Assembly: GCA_905221605.1 (NCBI GenBank)
Contig: CAJNDS010002166.1
Coordinates: forward strand, 124,001 to 188,000
DNA length: 64,000 nt
Direction of reading: 5' to 3'
Source: Symbiodinium natans
Taxonomy: Eukaryota; Sar; Dinophyceae; Suessiales; Symbiodiniaceae
The translations under genes and the position numbers were made by a program. Below, in pieces: positions 53,970 through 64,000 of the stretch. The notes under the pieces are model-generated. The model saw only the letters and a program-made list of their open reading frames with translations, had not been told where the DNA came from and did not search any database. Positions within the stretch are counted from its first letter, which is position 1. Every line of letters begins with the position of its first letter.

Positions 53970-54704
53970 GCTTGAAAATTGGGATCATATATATATATAT
54001 ACCCTGCACTACGAGAACCCGTATTCTGGACCCTAAAAACAAAAGCTGGCCCAAGTCCACCACCATTGTTGCCTGTTCGTTGTTTCAGGAGCCTAGAGAT
54101 GAACACGGGGATGATAGAACATGGTGTATCAAACAAAGGGCACAAGCGCTGCCTTTTGGGCTCTATTGCCCAACCAAAAGCAAACAAAGAATGGCGAGGC
54201 CTGTTTACTTCCACAGCAGATCGCAGCAGCGACACAGCCTGGCGAGTGCTGACGATTTGGACAAAACCACACCGCCTATGGGACCCTCAAGACCCTGGCA
54301 ACTAAAGGCTAGGCTCATCATTGTCATTGCCGTGTCTGGACTGAGAGTTTATGACCTCGGCTTTAGGGTCGGCTTGAGAATGAGGCCCAAGCATTCTCAA
54401 TTCAATGTCAATCGGAAACGAATATTCCAAGGGCCCGCCTAATTAAAGAATTCGGTGGACTCAGCCTTCGAGGAGCAACTGGGCCTGCGTTGGTCGCACA
54501 ATGAGCGGGGCCACGGTGGAGGTGCATCTCCGCTTGCCTGGAACCTGCGACAGTAAGGCCGGCCGGTCTGGTTGGTCCACATCCGGTTGGTTTTTCAAGG
54601 ATTGAGGAAACGCGTGGAAATGAGCTTCTGCCCACAACCTTCGAGCAAGCCTCTATTCAAGCCACTGTTCAAGCCACTCTTTCCAGTCTACGCCAAGCAG
54701 GGGG

Positions 54705-55922
54705 TCACGCATGTGGGGTCTTTGCCCTGGGCGCGCGTGCGCCCTCCAAGACCACGGGCCGCCACTCCTCCCCTTCAAGATTTTCATCTGCGAACTTGAA
54801 CTCCCACAAACCAGACCTGATACCTTCTCCACGGCAGGCTTTGGAGATGGTTGCTGTTGCCATGCCGGTGTACTCAGCAGCTGCTTTGAGAGACTTGTAC
54901 CTTGTCCAACCTGTGCTGCCGTCCACTAGCTTTGCAAGAACTGCCCTGCCGGCACGTCTTTGCGGCACATTCCTTTCATCTCGCAACGCATGCAGGACGT
55001 TTTGGGATGGCGTAACGTACTCCAGATTGTCCACGTGATTATTCCCACGGTCTCTATCTTTGTGATTGACCTGCATATTTGGTAACTCGGGCTGTCCCAA
55101 AAAGGTAGCGGCGACCAGGCGATGCACCAGCAGAGCCTTGCCTTGGCATTGAACACTATAGTACCCTGCACGCGTGCAGCTGCCATATGTGACGCGGCTT
55201 CGCTTGGAAGAATCGAAGAAAACCCGGCCATGGCTACTGACTGCCACTCGTGGGATGTCCAATGCCTGACCCGGCCACCTTGCGGCCTTCCAGACCTCGT
55301 CGCCTTGGCAAGGCAGCTCTTTTGATTCTGCACTCTTGAACTCATACCGCGCTCCGTTTGCAGCCGTCCATCTGATAACTCCGCGGCAACACCGAGACAC
55401 CGAGGCCCTGCTTACGCCAAGTAACGACGCTGCCTCCGTTTGAGACGAGCATGTATTCCACACAGTCTCCCCCTCCTTCCGCCAGTGCACGGCCTTAGCC
55501 TTATGCCCCGCTGCTCGATCGGGAGAGGTGATGTAGGACTGTCGCACGTTCTCCGCAGGAGTCACATACCTCAAATTTCCAACGTGGTTGTTGCGGCCAT
55601 TTCCATCGACGTGATTCACTTGCCACGTGCTGTCATCTGGCGGTGGGCCGAGAAACGCGGCAGCAACCAGCCGATGCACCAAATATTTCCGGCTCGCAAT
55701 TTGAACCTGCAGATACGCTCCGCACGGGGTCCCACATCTGCTGCTCCCAGGGGAAGACCTCACCCGCCCACAGGAACTCACGTGCCACGTGCTGACTTTC
55801 CTGCGAACCTGCACTTGTGGAATCAGCGGTGTTGCCACGTGCACTTGTCGAATCAGCAGTGTTGCTGAAGAAGTCGTGTCGGAAAAGGCTTGCAATGTGC
55901 ATACGCGGGTCAGTTGGAACAT
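54705..55922 (-). CDS. Double NUMOD4-HNH-NUMOD1 endonuclease-like protein, copy 2
   Basis: ATG at 55922 opens a 405-codon frame ending at 54705. The order is the same as the gene at 21314: NUMOD4-like STWHVSSCGRVRSS (44-57), HNH_3 (VHRLVAAAFLG, NHVDG 103-107, NLRYVTPAEN 116-125), NUMOD1 helix-turn-helix (EAASLLGVSRASVSRCCRG, about 153-171), second NUMOD4 (VWKAARWPG...AVSSHGRVFF), second HNH (VHRLVAATFLG, NHKDR 275-279, NLEYVTPSQN 289-298), second NUMOD1-like region (KAAAEYTGMATATISKACRG), and the terminal GEEWRPVVLEGAR. The glycine after NHKD is arginine here, a possible weakening of the second core. Near the N-terminus a ~30-nt tandem duplication (55809-55863) adds a repeated peptide. Conserved length and C-terminus in two diverged copies argue for selection rather than random remnants. 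Predicted DNA endonuclease; target unknown. Confidence 0.8.
   Translation of the reverse strand: MFQLTRVCTLQAFSDTTSSATLLIRQVHVATPLIPQVQVRRKVSTWHVSSCGRVRSSPGSSRCGTPCGAYLQVQIASRKYLVHRLVAAAFLGPPPDDSTWQVNHVDGNGRNNHVGNLRYVTPAENVRQSYITSPDRAAGHKAKAVHWRKEGETVWNTCSSQTEAASLLGVSRASVSRCCRGVIRWTAANGARYEFKSAESKELPCQGDEVWKAARWPGQALDIPRVAVSSHGRVFFDSSKRSRVTYGSCTRAGYYSVQCQGKALLVHRLVAATFLGQPELPNMQVNHKDRDRGNNHVDNLEYVTPSQNVLHALRDERNVPQRRAGRAVLAKLVDGSTGWTRYKSLKAAAEYTGMATATISKACRGEGIRSGLWEFKFADENLEGEEWRPVVLEGARAPRAKTPHA
55809..55863 (-). repeat. ~30-bp tandem duplication inside HNH copy 2
   Basis: GCACTTGTGGAATCAGCGGT then GTTGCCACGT is followed by GCACTTGTCGAATCAGCAGT then GTTGC. In frame, it lengthens the N-terminal region ahead of the first NUMOD4 without breaking the ORF. 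Confidence 0.7.
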
Positions 55923-58900
55923 CTTGAATCTTGACAGGCCTGAGCGAGATCACCTATACACGGACAGGGCAAGGTCCCCGGCCGGTGGCTAGCTTGAAGC
56001 AAGCATCAGTTCTTGGTTCGCACTTGCCACGCAAGCCTTTGCACAATGAATCCCACATCCACTTGAAACGGTATCCACAACATTTGTCCCAGAAATTGAT
56101 AGGAAATGCATCCTGCATAAATGCCCTTTGAGATCAATTCAAACCCTGAACAACGGATGAACTAACTCCAAGCCCTTGCTCGTAGTTGTTCTGGCAGGGG
56201 TGGGGCATGGATCATGTGAGGGCGTTGCGATCCAGGGTGCGCACTCTTGGATGTGCACGACGTGATGTTTGAAGGCAGTCCATTGCAAGCCTCGCCTGCC
56301 GAGTGAAGTTCCTGAAGAAGCCACTCCGCCTTAGCCAGGCAGATCATTCGCTAGTGTCATCACTCTCACTCTCACCATCACCCACGCAAACGCCTCTGGG
56401 TCTCTCTATCAACCAGAACTCCTGCACATATTTAAAGCTGGGCATCAAGCCCGGGATGCCAGATGCCGCCTGGGGAAGAAAAGAGGATCCAGCCTTGTCA
56501 CGCAGAAATAAGGGTGACACGAGTGATGCCATTTGGCTGAAGCTTTGAAATGAGGGAGAGCGCTTGCGTAAACACATCAGGTACATTGAATCATGGACAT
56601 CTGACGCACAATGCGCCCTTATGTGCAGGTCATGTCCCTGTCTCCACGACTCTGCAGCGGAAGCGGCTGGATGCTGGACGACGTTGCGTCACGGCACCGT
56701 GCATTCCTTTGGGCTAGTAAACCCGGAACCCTAAACCCTAAACCCTAAACCCTGTGAGGGAGTAAGCTTCTGGCTGTTGTCGCCCTCCGGAACTACCTGA
56801 AGCCTCAGCACGAGAGACACCAAGCCGAGACGCTTTTGCAGAAGCACAGGGCAGGCACGCATCACATCACTGCTGCTTAGCTATTCAGAATGCCCACTAG
56901 ACCCCGTTCTTTACTAAGGACTACTTCCACCCTTGTTATGTGTGCTGTCCCATGTCCCTCAAGGTCGTGGAGAAGGGACCTTTGCCCACAACCCCCCCCC
57001 CCCCCCCCCCCCATCAACCACTAAGGCCCAGTCAGGTGCCGTAGCTGCTCGCCCTCACAAGCTGGGGCATCAAGCTCAACAACGAAGACCTGCAAGGTTC
57101 TGCAAGGGCCACGGCGGGTGGCACGTTCTGAGAGCTGCAGTTCTTCACATTTGAGGGTCTCCAGGGCTTGCATGAACCCACGGAACATACTATATAAAGC
57201 CTTGTGAGAGCTCAATGCTGCGGCCCTGGCCTACTGGACTGGACCCTGAGACTACAACGTTCGCCACCGAGGTAGACATTTCAACGCCCTAGCTGGGTCC
57301 ACTCGAGTTTCATGGGCGGCTGGGTGGCTAAATCGATGGTTACAAGTAGCATCAATACAGCCCAGTCATAACATTTTTTGGAGTTCTTGCAAGCGCCATC
57401 CGCCCCTTAACCTCTGACCATCACCTCCAAGACACCTAAGAATTTGGGGTAATGGAGTTCAGAAAAGCAAAGGGACTATGTTGGGTACCACTGGGTATCG
57501 AGGCCCTAGAAATTCCCTGGTTCCCCCCCAAACACCCTTCATTCCTCAATTCCCTGATGAACCCTCGGCTCCCCCAATCCGAGTCACCCTGCTGCCCTAC
57601 AGATTCCGTCGCCCTAGCTATGGCATGCTGGGGGATTCCTAGCAGCCTCGGAATAAGAAAAGGGAACCCCGATTCTTTGCATTTGGCACCCTTTATCAAG
57701 GAAACCACGGACTCTGGCCCACTGGGACTTGGCGGCACTTTTTGGCTACATATAATCTCTACCTACGTATTTCAAGAACCATACAGCCTAGGTTCCCCAA
57801 ACTTAACCCAAACCCTGGGATGTTCCCCTTATACCAGCCCTTAATGGGGATTGCAGCAACCCCCTAGTGCAATCCCCATTAAGGACTGCCAGTCTCAGGG
57901 GGAGCCTCCCAACCCGAGCCCTCTGTGGCCTCGCAAAGCACCGCCTTGGCGAGGCCCTCGCTGAAAGCCAGCCGAGGCCCCGGGGCCTCGATGGCCTCGC
58001 GCGCGCGCGCGCGCGCGTGAAAGGCGAAACCGAAAACCCTCAACCCTAAACCCTGAATATCCGAATATCCTAAGGCTAAACCCTAAAGGGCCCTAAATGG
58101 TTCCAGATCCTAAACCCTCCCTCTAGCCATTCAAATTTCAAACCCTAAACCCGCTAAAGTGAGCCCTCTATCAAACTCTAAGCCCGGAAGCCTCTAAACC
58201 TTATGACGCCCTACAGCCTGTGGACCCTAAGCCCTATAGCCCCGATGCGAGATGAACTTGCTTGGGTTTAGGGTGTTTGTGCACGGGAACTGTACCTTCT
58301 TGGGATGCAGGTTTGTTGGGGGGGGGGGGAGGTTGGGGCTGAGGGCTTTCTAGCTGCGAAGCATCTCATGGAGCAGGGTGGTGTATGTATGGGGTTGCTT
58401 CTCCGGAGGCATGTTGCTCTCGTCCGCGGAGACCTGTGGAGGGTACAGAGCCTTAGGGAAGGTGCAGCCGAACCCACGAGAGTGAACGTGCCACGGCGTC
58501 CTTTTCGACACGGCGTCCTTTTCGACAACTTGACTTGTGGACATAAGGCGGCTAGAAATAAAGCTTTTGCAAGGTCGAGTCCTAAGAAGCCACAGCTTCA
58601 GACCTTGCATCGTTGAGGGAACGTGCCAATCTTGGCCGCTGTACACAGTGCCACTGTGGCAACCGACAAACCTCTGCGTCAGCCGATGAGGCATGCAACA
58701 AGCATGCTTGACAAAACCAACTGCAATGTGAAGGGCTTCTGCTGTAGTGGCGGCGGTTGTGTGGCGCATATAAGTCGTAAGTCTGTACGCAAAGACGCAG
58801 GGCATCTGTACATGAAGGAAGGCGCATGATCATTGAGCGCTATTGGCACAAACGTTGCAGAAACACATTGCGTGCACCTAGCTACTGCAGCAACATCCAG

Positions 58901-59900
58901 CTGATGTCCTCTGGAGGTCGATTCTTGCCTCGCAGCTCCTACAGCCTCCCATTACAAACAACTACGAGATCCCGGTGTCTAGCTCTGAGATGTTGCTGTC
59001 ACTCTGTCTCGGCAAAGGGGGACCGAGCCCTCTTCCCCTCACACGGACACCGTCGCTAGCACAGAGCGGCCGCACTCGGGGCAGGCACGATGGCCTTTGG
59101 TACAGCTGTGCCTCTCCAAGCAGTCCTTCATGGCATAGAACAAGGCACTGTGCGATTCTTGTGACACCAAACAAAGACTACTATTTGCTGAAAAAACCTA
59201 GAAAGAATGATAATCCTTATATTGCCCTTATAAGAACACTTTCAAGTTTTGGGAGGTTCTTAAGCAATTGGAGAAGAGTAGGATGATGGGGGTCTTGGGA
59301 ATTCAGCTGCATCGACTCTGAGCTCCTCATGCACGAGGTGGCTGCACGGGACCAGCACAACGGTGGCGCGGCCGACGAGCATGTCCTGCGCAAGTTCGGA
59401 ACCTCTACAGGAGGGTGACAGGGTTAGAGCTGAAACTGAACACCAAGTGCCTCGCCAGCAAATTTGCGCGTTCATCTGCTTCTATGCCAGGTGCAGGTCT
59501 TTTCAATCAAAGTGGGGCCCGCAAAGTCGGGACTCAACCGACGCAAATAGCCCAGCACATGCCAGAAAATTCACATGTCAGTTGCTGTCGTCGCAAAACA
59601 GTCTAATTCCAAAGGATGTCCATAAATGGCACCCTAGTTCGCCTGGAAGCTATAAATCTAGCCGCGTCTCTGCTACAAGCGCTGAACCGTCCTCCAAGCC
59701 CATGAAGTCTCCCAAGCACACGTGGCACCAGCCGTACCTTCCAGACATGAGAGCCACACCCTGGTAGTTCCCAACATTCTTCAACACCTCGGCTCTTAAC
59801 TGTGAGGCTGTGAGGCCACGTTGGCAAAACCCTGAACCCTAAACCCCGTTTGAACCCAGCACTGCGCTCCAACCCTAAAGCCTAAACCCTTCTTCTCTAA
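55923..59900. other. Unique-rich spacer, no confident gene
   Basis: Few telomere-like repeats (56731-56755, 58030-58060). C-tract at about 56992-57012. (GC)n alternating purine-pyrimidine at 57987-58018, with Z-DNA potential. A perfect 17-bp tandem duplication (ACGGCGTCCTTTTCGAC) at 58493-58526. ORFs at 57452-57844 (plus, 130 codons), 58350-58805 (minus, 151) and 59363-59767 (plus, 134) overlap open frames on the other strand and show no motif, so I do not call them genes. Confidence 0.45.
57816..57911. mobile_element. Foldback MITE, family F, copy 3
   Basis: Starts TGGGATGTTCCCCTTATAC and ends GGGGGAGCCTCCCA. The inner arms CTTAATGGGGATTGC/GCAATCCCCATTAAG are a perfect 15-bp pair around a 14-nt loop, the strongest hairpin of the family. 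Confidence 0.8.
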
Positions 59901-59975
59901 ACCCTAAGCCCTAAGCCCTAAGCCCTAAGCCCTAAGCCCTAAGCCCTAAGCCCTAAGCCCTAAGCCCTAAGCCCT
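59901..59975. repeat. (CCCTAAG)n variant array, ~11 units
   Basis: Perfect heptamers of the G-for-A variant, flanked on both sides by ordinary CCCTAAA units. A single variant has been amplified locally. Confidence 0.9.
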
Positions 59976-60538
59976 CAACCCTAAACCCTAAACCCTAAAC
60001 ACTAAACCCTAAACCCCAAACCCTAGACCCTTCCCAAAGGGGCCTGCGCGACATCCTGGACATGGCCTGGCAGAGATCGGGTGAACAAAAACTCGGCTGG
60101 TCAGCAAACGACGGTTTTCGGTTTAGGGTTTAGGGTTTAGGGTTTAGGGACCCTTCCCAAGGGGCCTTCGCCTTACTAGGCCTGGTGACGTCCTGAAACT
60201 CAACACCCTCGAAATATGATGATCTTATGAGATTATGTCAGTTCTATATTCTTTATATGGCTGTAGTACTCTAGTATTGTATGAAATTACACTATACATA
60301 TATACATATATGTAGATATTTCTACATATATATTTGTATGATTAAGCCATCTGGGCCTCCGACCTCGGTTCATGCTGGCTCTCACTCCAACCCTCTGGCA
60401 ACGTTCCCATTACCCAAACCTGCCGAGAACCGGCCTGCTGATACCTCGGCTGCTCCAGGTCTCCGGTCCAACGACACCAAGCTCATTCATCCCTCTTTCC
60501 CTCTCTCTCTCTCTCTCTGTCTGTCAATCTCTCTCTGT

Positions 60539-60576
<38 letters not shown>

Positions 60577-63046
60577 CTCTCTCTCTCTCTCTCTATCTAT
60601 CTCTCTTTCTTTCTGCGCACCAAACCCCCCCCCCCCCCCCCCCCACCCCGCCCCCCAACTGAAGAGGGCCGCCCGAAGGCGTGCGTTACAGGGCGCAGCG
60701 GACAAACCGATGTTGTGGGGTTTCCGGGAGTGTGATACGTTAGAAATAACTGGATGAGGGAAACTCCCATCGACCCCCTGTCCAACATGCTCCACAGTAG
60801 ATGTGTTGGCTTCATGTAAGACCAGCTACACTGCACCATAGGCCTACATGAGCAATGATCCCTTGCGTGATGAGCCATACCGTGGGCTGTTCAGGGCGGG
60901 TCGTGTTCCGGTGAAACCCGTTGGCTTGTTTTTGGGGGTGACTTTGGGGTGACATGCCTCAGGAGTTCTAGGGCACGTGCAGTACTCTCTCTCTCTCTCT
61001 CTCTTTCCCAGGTATCTGTAGCCACCCCGTATATTGGCCGCAGCATGACTTTCAAACTGGTGGGACCCTTCTCAGCAAACCAAGCACCTCGTGCTCACAA
61101 GCCTTGCAACTGAAAACTCCGCAACACCAAAGCAGCAGCAAACGACAGATGGCTCCCGGAAAGTCCCAGGGTCTTTTGGGCGAAGGACGCCACAACCGCA
61201 TTGGCCAGGGACTGCAGCTTGCAGCACGGGTTTGGGGCCTCTTGCCGGGAAGGGCGCTGGAGAGGGGGATCAGGGTTGACCCTGCAAGGGCCTTGGGGAA
61301 TCAAGAGAATCCTGAAAATCGGGCTCAGCAAACATAAGCTAGCATACTCCCTATGGGGAGGTATATGGACCATGTACATCCTCTTAGCTTCTATTGGAGC
61401 GTTCTTGGAGGGTGGTCTTTCGGGCCTCGGAGCTTTTCTGGCGGGTGAAGACCTGTTTGTGACCCTGAACCCTAAGCCCAACTTTAACCCAGGACTGAAG
61501 AGGGTCCGCCCTAAACCTTACACCCCAAACCCCGAAGCCCTAAACCCTAAACCCTAACCTCTACAAAGCCCTGCGAAACACCCCAGAGCCCGAAACCTCC
61601 GTTTGAAGACCCGGCCTCGTCGTTGGGGACCCCCTTCTTGAAAAGGTGGACAGCCACGCGCAGAGGCAGCCGAAACTGGGGAAGCTCGGGCCTCCAAATG
61701 CTTTAAAGGTTTAGGGTCTAGGGTTCGGGGGGGAGTGGGGGGGTTGGGCGGGTTTAGGGTTAAGGGTTTAGGGTTCAGGGTTTAGAGTTAAGGGTTAAGG
61801 TCTACAGGGTTCGGGCTTAGGGGGACGGGGGGTTTCAGGGTTTAACTGCTCATGCTCGGACAAGCCAATGCGAAGCACTCGCAGATCCTAGACAGTCTCT
61901 AGGCATCACTACGAAGATATCTAGGGCTTAGGTCTGGAGTTGCCATGATAATAAGGAAGCTCTGTACTTACCTCGTATACTTTCTAGCCACATGGTTCCT
62001 GCATGCCGGGTGTCAACTACTAAAAAACCATGCGATGGTAACACCCCCCCCCCCCCCCCCACACACAGCACGCGGATTCCGAGCAGAAGAAGCATGTCTC
62101 CGTCTTCAAACCCGGGATTACAGTCACCTGATTTGGGAATAGGCAGACAGAACGGTAACTTGATGTCAGTTCCTGAACAGCAAGCCAGACTTAGGTCGTG
62201 CGCTGAAGGGTTGATGGTTGGGCAACCCTAAACCACTTTTCTTGAACCCAGGCTCTGAGCATCAGAACTCTAAACCCTAAACCCTAAACCCTAAACCCTA
62301 AACCCTAAACCCTATACCCTATACCCTAAACCCTAAACCCTAAACCCTAAACCCGAAGCCACCTGTCATACCCTTGGCCCCGGGCAACTTCATGGCAACT
62401 GCCCGGCCGGCATCCACGGACGCAACAATCTGGGCAGGCTCCACCTTCGGCTTTAATTTGGGGGGGTTAGGGTTTAGGATTTAGGATTTAGGGTTTAGGG
62501 CTTAGGGCTTAGGGTTTAGGGTTTAGGGTTTAGGGTTTAGGGGTTAGGGTTTGGGGTTTAGGGCGCACAATGTGTTTGAAGTAGGGCCTCTTTATCACTA
62601 GTTTCTCCAGAAACATACTGCAAATCCTAGCAAACTTCGGTGCAGCTCCCCAGGAGAGAAACATGTGAAAGGCACCTTGGTGGGGGCACGGCCCCCGTTC
62701 CGGCCGACGGGAAGAAGCACATTTCTGCCCAAGAGCTCCTGCAGCAACAGCCACGAGACAAAGTGAACTGCGGCTCTTCACCGAACCGGCAGAGCTTTGC
62801 CATAGCGCTCCACCAAAATCCTGAACATGCCTCGCATTTTGGAGCCCACCGAAAGCTGCAAGGACTTACATCCTCGCCCTGCTTGTCCCGGAGCTGAACC
62901 CAACCTTATCGGAACTGGTTTATATCAAGCGCAAGGAGCCTTCACAGCAGGTTAAACCAAAGAAGCAGCTCCTTTGACATGCACGTGGCTGTGCAGAGGC
63001 GACGATGAGATCGGGAAGGCAATGCTCCCACCTGTCTTCGGGATTA

Positions 63047-63175
63047 CTTGGAAGTTCATGGACAGTTATCAGAAGAGTTATATGCACGGCAACCGTAGTT
63101 ATAACCGGCAACCGTAGTTATAACCTTTCTTCGGGCACTTGCCAGCCTACTTCTATCTAGCCATGAACCTCCAAG
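63047..63175. mobile_element. TIR element, family E, with internal duplication
   Basis: CTTGGAAGTTCATGG at the left pairs with CCATGAACCTCCAAG at the right. The interior contains a perfect tandem duplication of the 19-mer CGGCAACCGTAGTTATAAC. Confidence 0.7.
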
Positions 63176-63744
63176 CGGGGCTCAAGGTTTCCGCGGCTAA
63201 GCTCTTCGGCGCCTGATTGCTATACGAAACGATAAACTCTTCACCCCTAATTTACAAGCTGAGGGTTTAGGGTTGCCAAGGCCAAATGTATGAAACTACT
63301 ATCTTCAACACTCTTCCTACGAGCCAACAGCAAGCCACAACCTCCATCCCCCTGCAAGGCCTCTTGCGGGCAGGAGTTGGTCAGAGCCTGAGGACTCCGT
63401 CGTGGCTCCGACGGCTCGCGGCGGACGCTCTTAGCCTGCACTCGGCTTCTATAAGCCCTTCGGGCTTAGGAGGGTTTCACAGTCTGAGTTTAGGGTTCAT
63501 CGCCTCCTAAAGGTTTAGGGTTGTGATCTCGAGGGAGTTGCACATGCGCAGAAACACAATCTGTCGTGATTCGCAGTCTCAACAGCCCAATGCATTCACA
63601 ACATGTCATGTGCCCAGTCGAAACATCCAAACACCCCCAAACCCTAATTCCCCAAACCCCCAAACCCATTTGAACTCTTTTGAACCCGCTACTGAGCTCC
63701 AAGCCTAAAACCCTCAACCCTTTTCGAACTCTAAACCCTAAACC

Positions 63745-63962
63745 CTGCACCCCTGAAACCCAAAACCCTAAAACCCTAAAACCCTAAACCCCTGAAACCC
63801 AAAACCCTAAAACCCTAAACCCCTAAAACCCTAAACCCTAAAACCCTAACACCCTAAAACCCTAAAACCTAAACCCTAAAACCCTAAACCCCTAAAACCC
63901 TAAAGCCCTACAACCCAAAAACCCAAAAACCCTAAAACCCTGAAATCCTAAAACCCTAAACC
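63745..63962. repeat. CCCTAAAA octamer array
   Basis: About 25 units alternating CCCTAAAA, CCCCTAAA and CCCTAAA. The extra A distinguishes it from the heptamer arrays elsewhere. Confidence 0.9.
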
Positions 63963-64000
63963 GCCGCACCTTGACTCCCGGGAGCGTGACTCGGCTGCCA

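Larger units (their letters stand above)
52275..54704. other. Mixed spacer, no confident gene
   Basis: 52390-52510 is decayed TTTAGGG/TTTCGGG. 52574-52618 contains a recurrent GCCACCCGC...CTGCAGGGC block. 53580-53700 is G-rich then C-rich. 53985-54000 is a short TA run. Other ORFs are under 165 codons, overlapping on both strands, without motifs. Confidence 0.5.
59976..64000. other. Microsatellites and telomere-like arrays, no supported gene
   Basis: (CT)n at 60500-60610 followed by a C-tract (60627-60644); (CT)n at 60987-61007; C-tract at 62043-62060. Telomere-like arrays at 59976-60030, 60121-60148, 62271-62354, 62468-62563 and 63745-63962 (mostly the CCCTAAAA octamer). 61080-61480 and 62580-63250 are unique; a 128-codon minus frame (61095-61481) is not recognisable. 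Confidence 0.5.

Noticed and set aside
58350-58805. 151-codon minus-strand ORF
   Set aside because: Composition looks random and overlapping frames on both strands are equally long.
1-64000. tRNA, rRNA or spliced-leader RNA genes
   Set aside because: I looked for T-loop (GGTTCGAATC-type) strings, rRNA-like blocks and a complete leader followed by a GT donor, and found none. A covariance-model scan would be decisive.
4788-64000. The window as a true chromosome end
   Set aside because: Heptamer arrays occur in both orientations, are short and separated by unique DNA and genes, and neither window edge is a long uniform array.

Overview
The window looks like nuclear DNA of a dinoflagellate. Three things point there: dozens of interstitial arrays of the TTTAGGG telomere heptamer (the telomere unit known in dinoflagellates and plants), a degenerate copy of the dinoflagellate trans-spliced leader just upstream of a small intron-less zinc-finger gene, and very low gene density with coding sequence mostly as single-exon, retroposed or mobile-element-like units. 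No database search was possible, so genus is not assigned and other TTTAGGG-bearing eukaryotes are not formally excluded.

Layout. 1-4189: two overlapping plus-strand ORFs, a SAM-like/basic ORF open at the left edge and a 1,128-residue protein with three CCCH zinc fingers; the overlap holds an A_AAA_AAT heptamer in the right phase for -1 frameshifting. 4.8-15 kb: no convincing gene, only telomere-like arrays, short foldback elements, homopolymers and unique slivers. 15.19-15.92 kb (minus): a two-CCCH-finger gene with a relic spliced leader about 90 nt upstream of its ATG, i.e. a probable retrogene. 21.31-22.53 kb and 54.71-55.92 kb (both minus): two paralogous proteins built from two NUMOD4-HNH-NUMOD1 modules, like phage and organellar homing endonucleases. 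42.46-43.80 kb (minus): an uninterrupted 407-residue ORF of unknown family lying between perfect 20-bp direct repeats, so a probable insertion. 49.07-52.17 kb (minus): a long intact LINE-type endonuclease/reverse transcriptase ORF, 5'-truncated directly into telomere-like repeat.

The rest (about 75%) is repeat mosaic. It holds telomere-like heptamers on both strands and variants of 7-10 bp (CCCTAAG, CCCCAAA, CCCTATAA, CCCTAAAA, CCCTATTAAA). It also holds at least eight short dispersed or terminal-inverted-repeat families, most with two or more copies here, a 50-bp minisatellite, a 67-C homopolymer, and CT, TATG, TATTATAC and GC microsatellites. A short module (CCCTTTTTG + CAACTGG or AACCCAGACT) recurs more than a dozen times on the same strand next to these arrays.

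The genes do not form an operon or pathway. The coherent theme is mobility: an RT source (LINE), products of reverse transcription (the leader-bearing CCCH gene and the direct-repeat-flanked ORF), mobile-endonuclease-like genes, and many non-autonomous foldback elements, all in a sea of telomere-like repeat.
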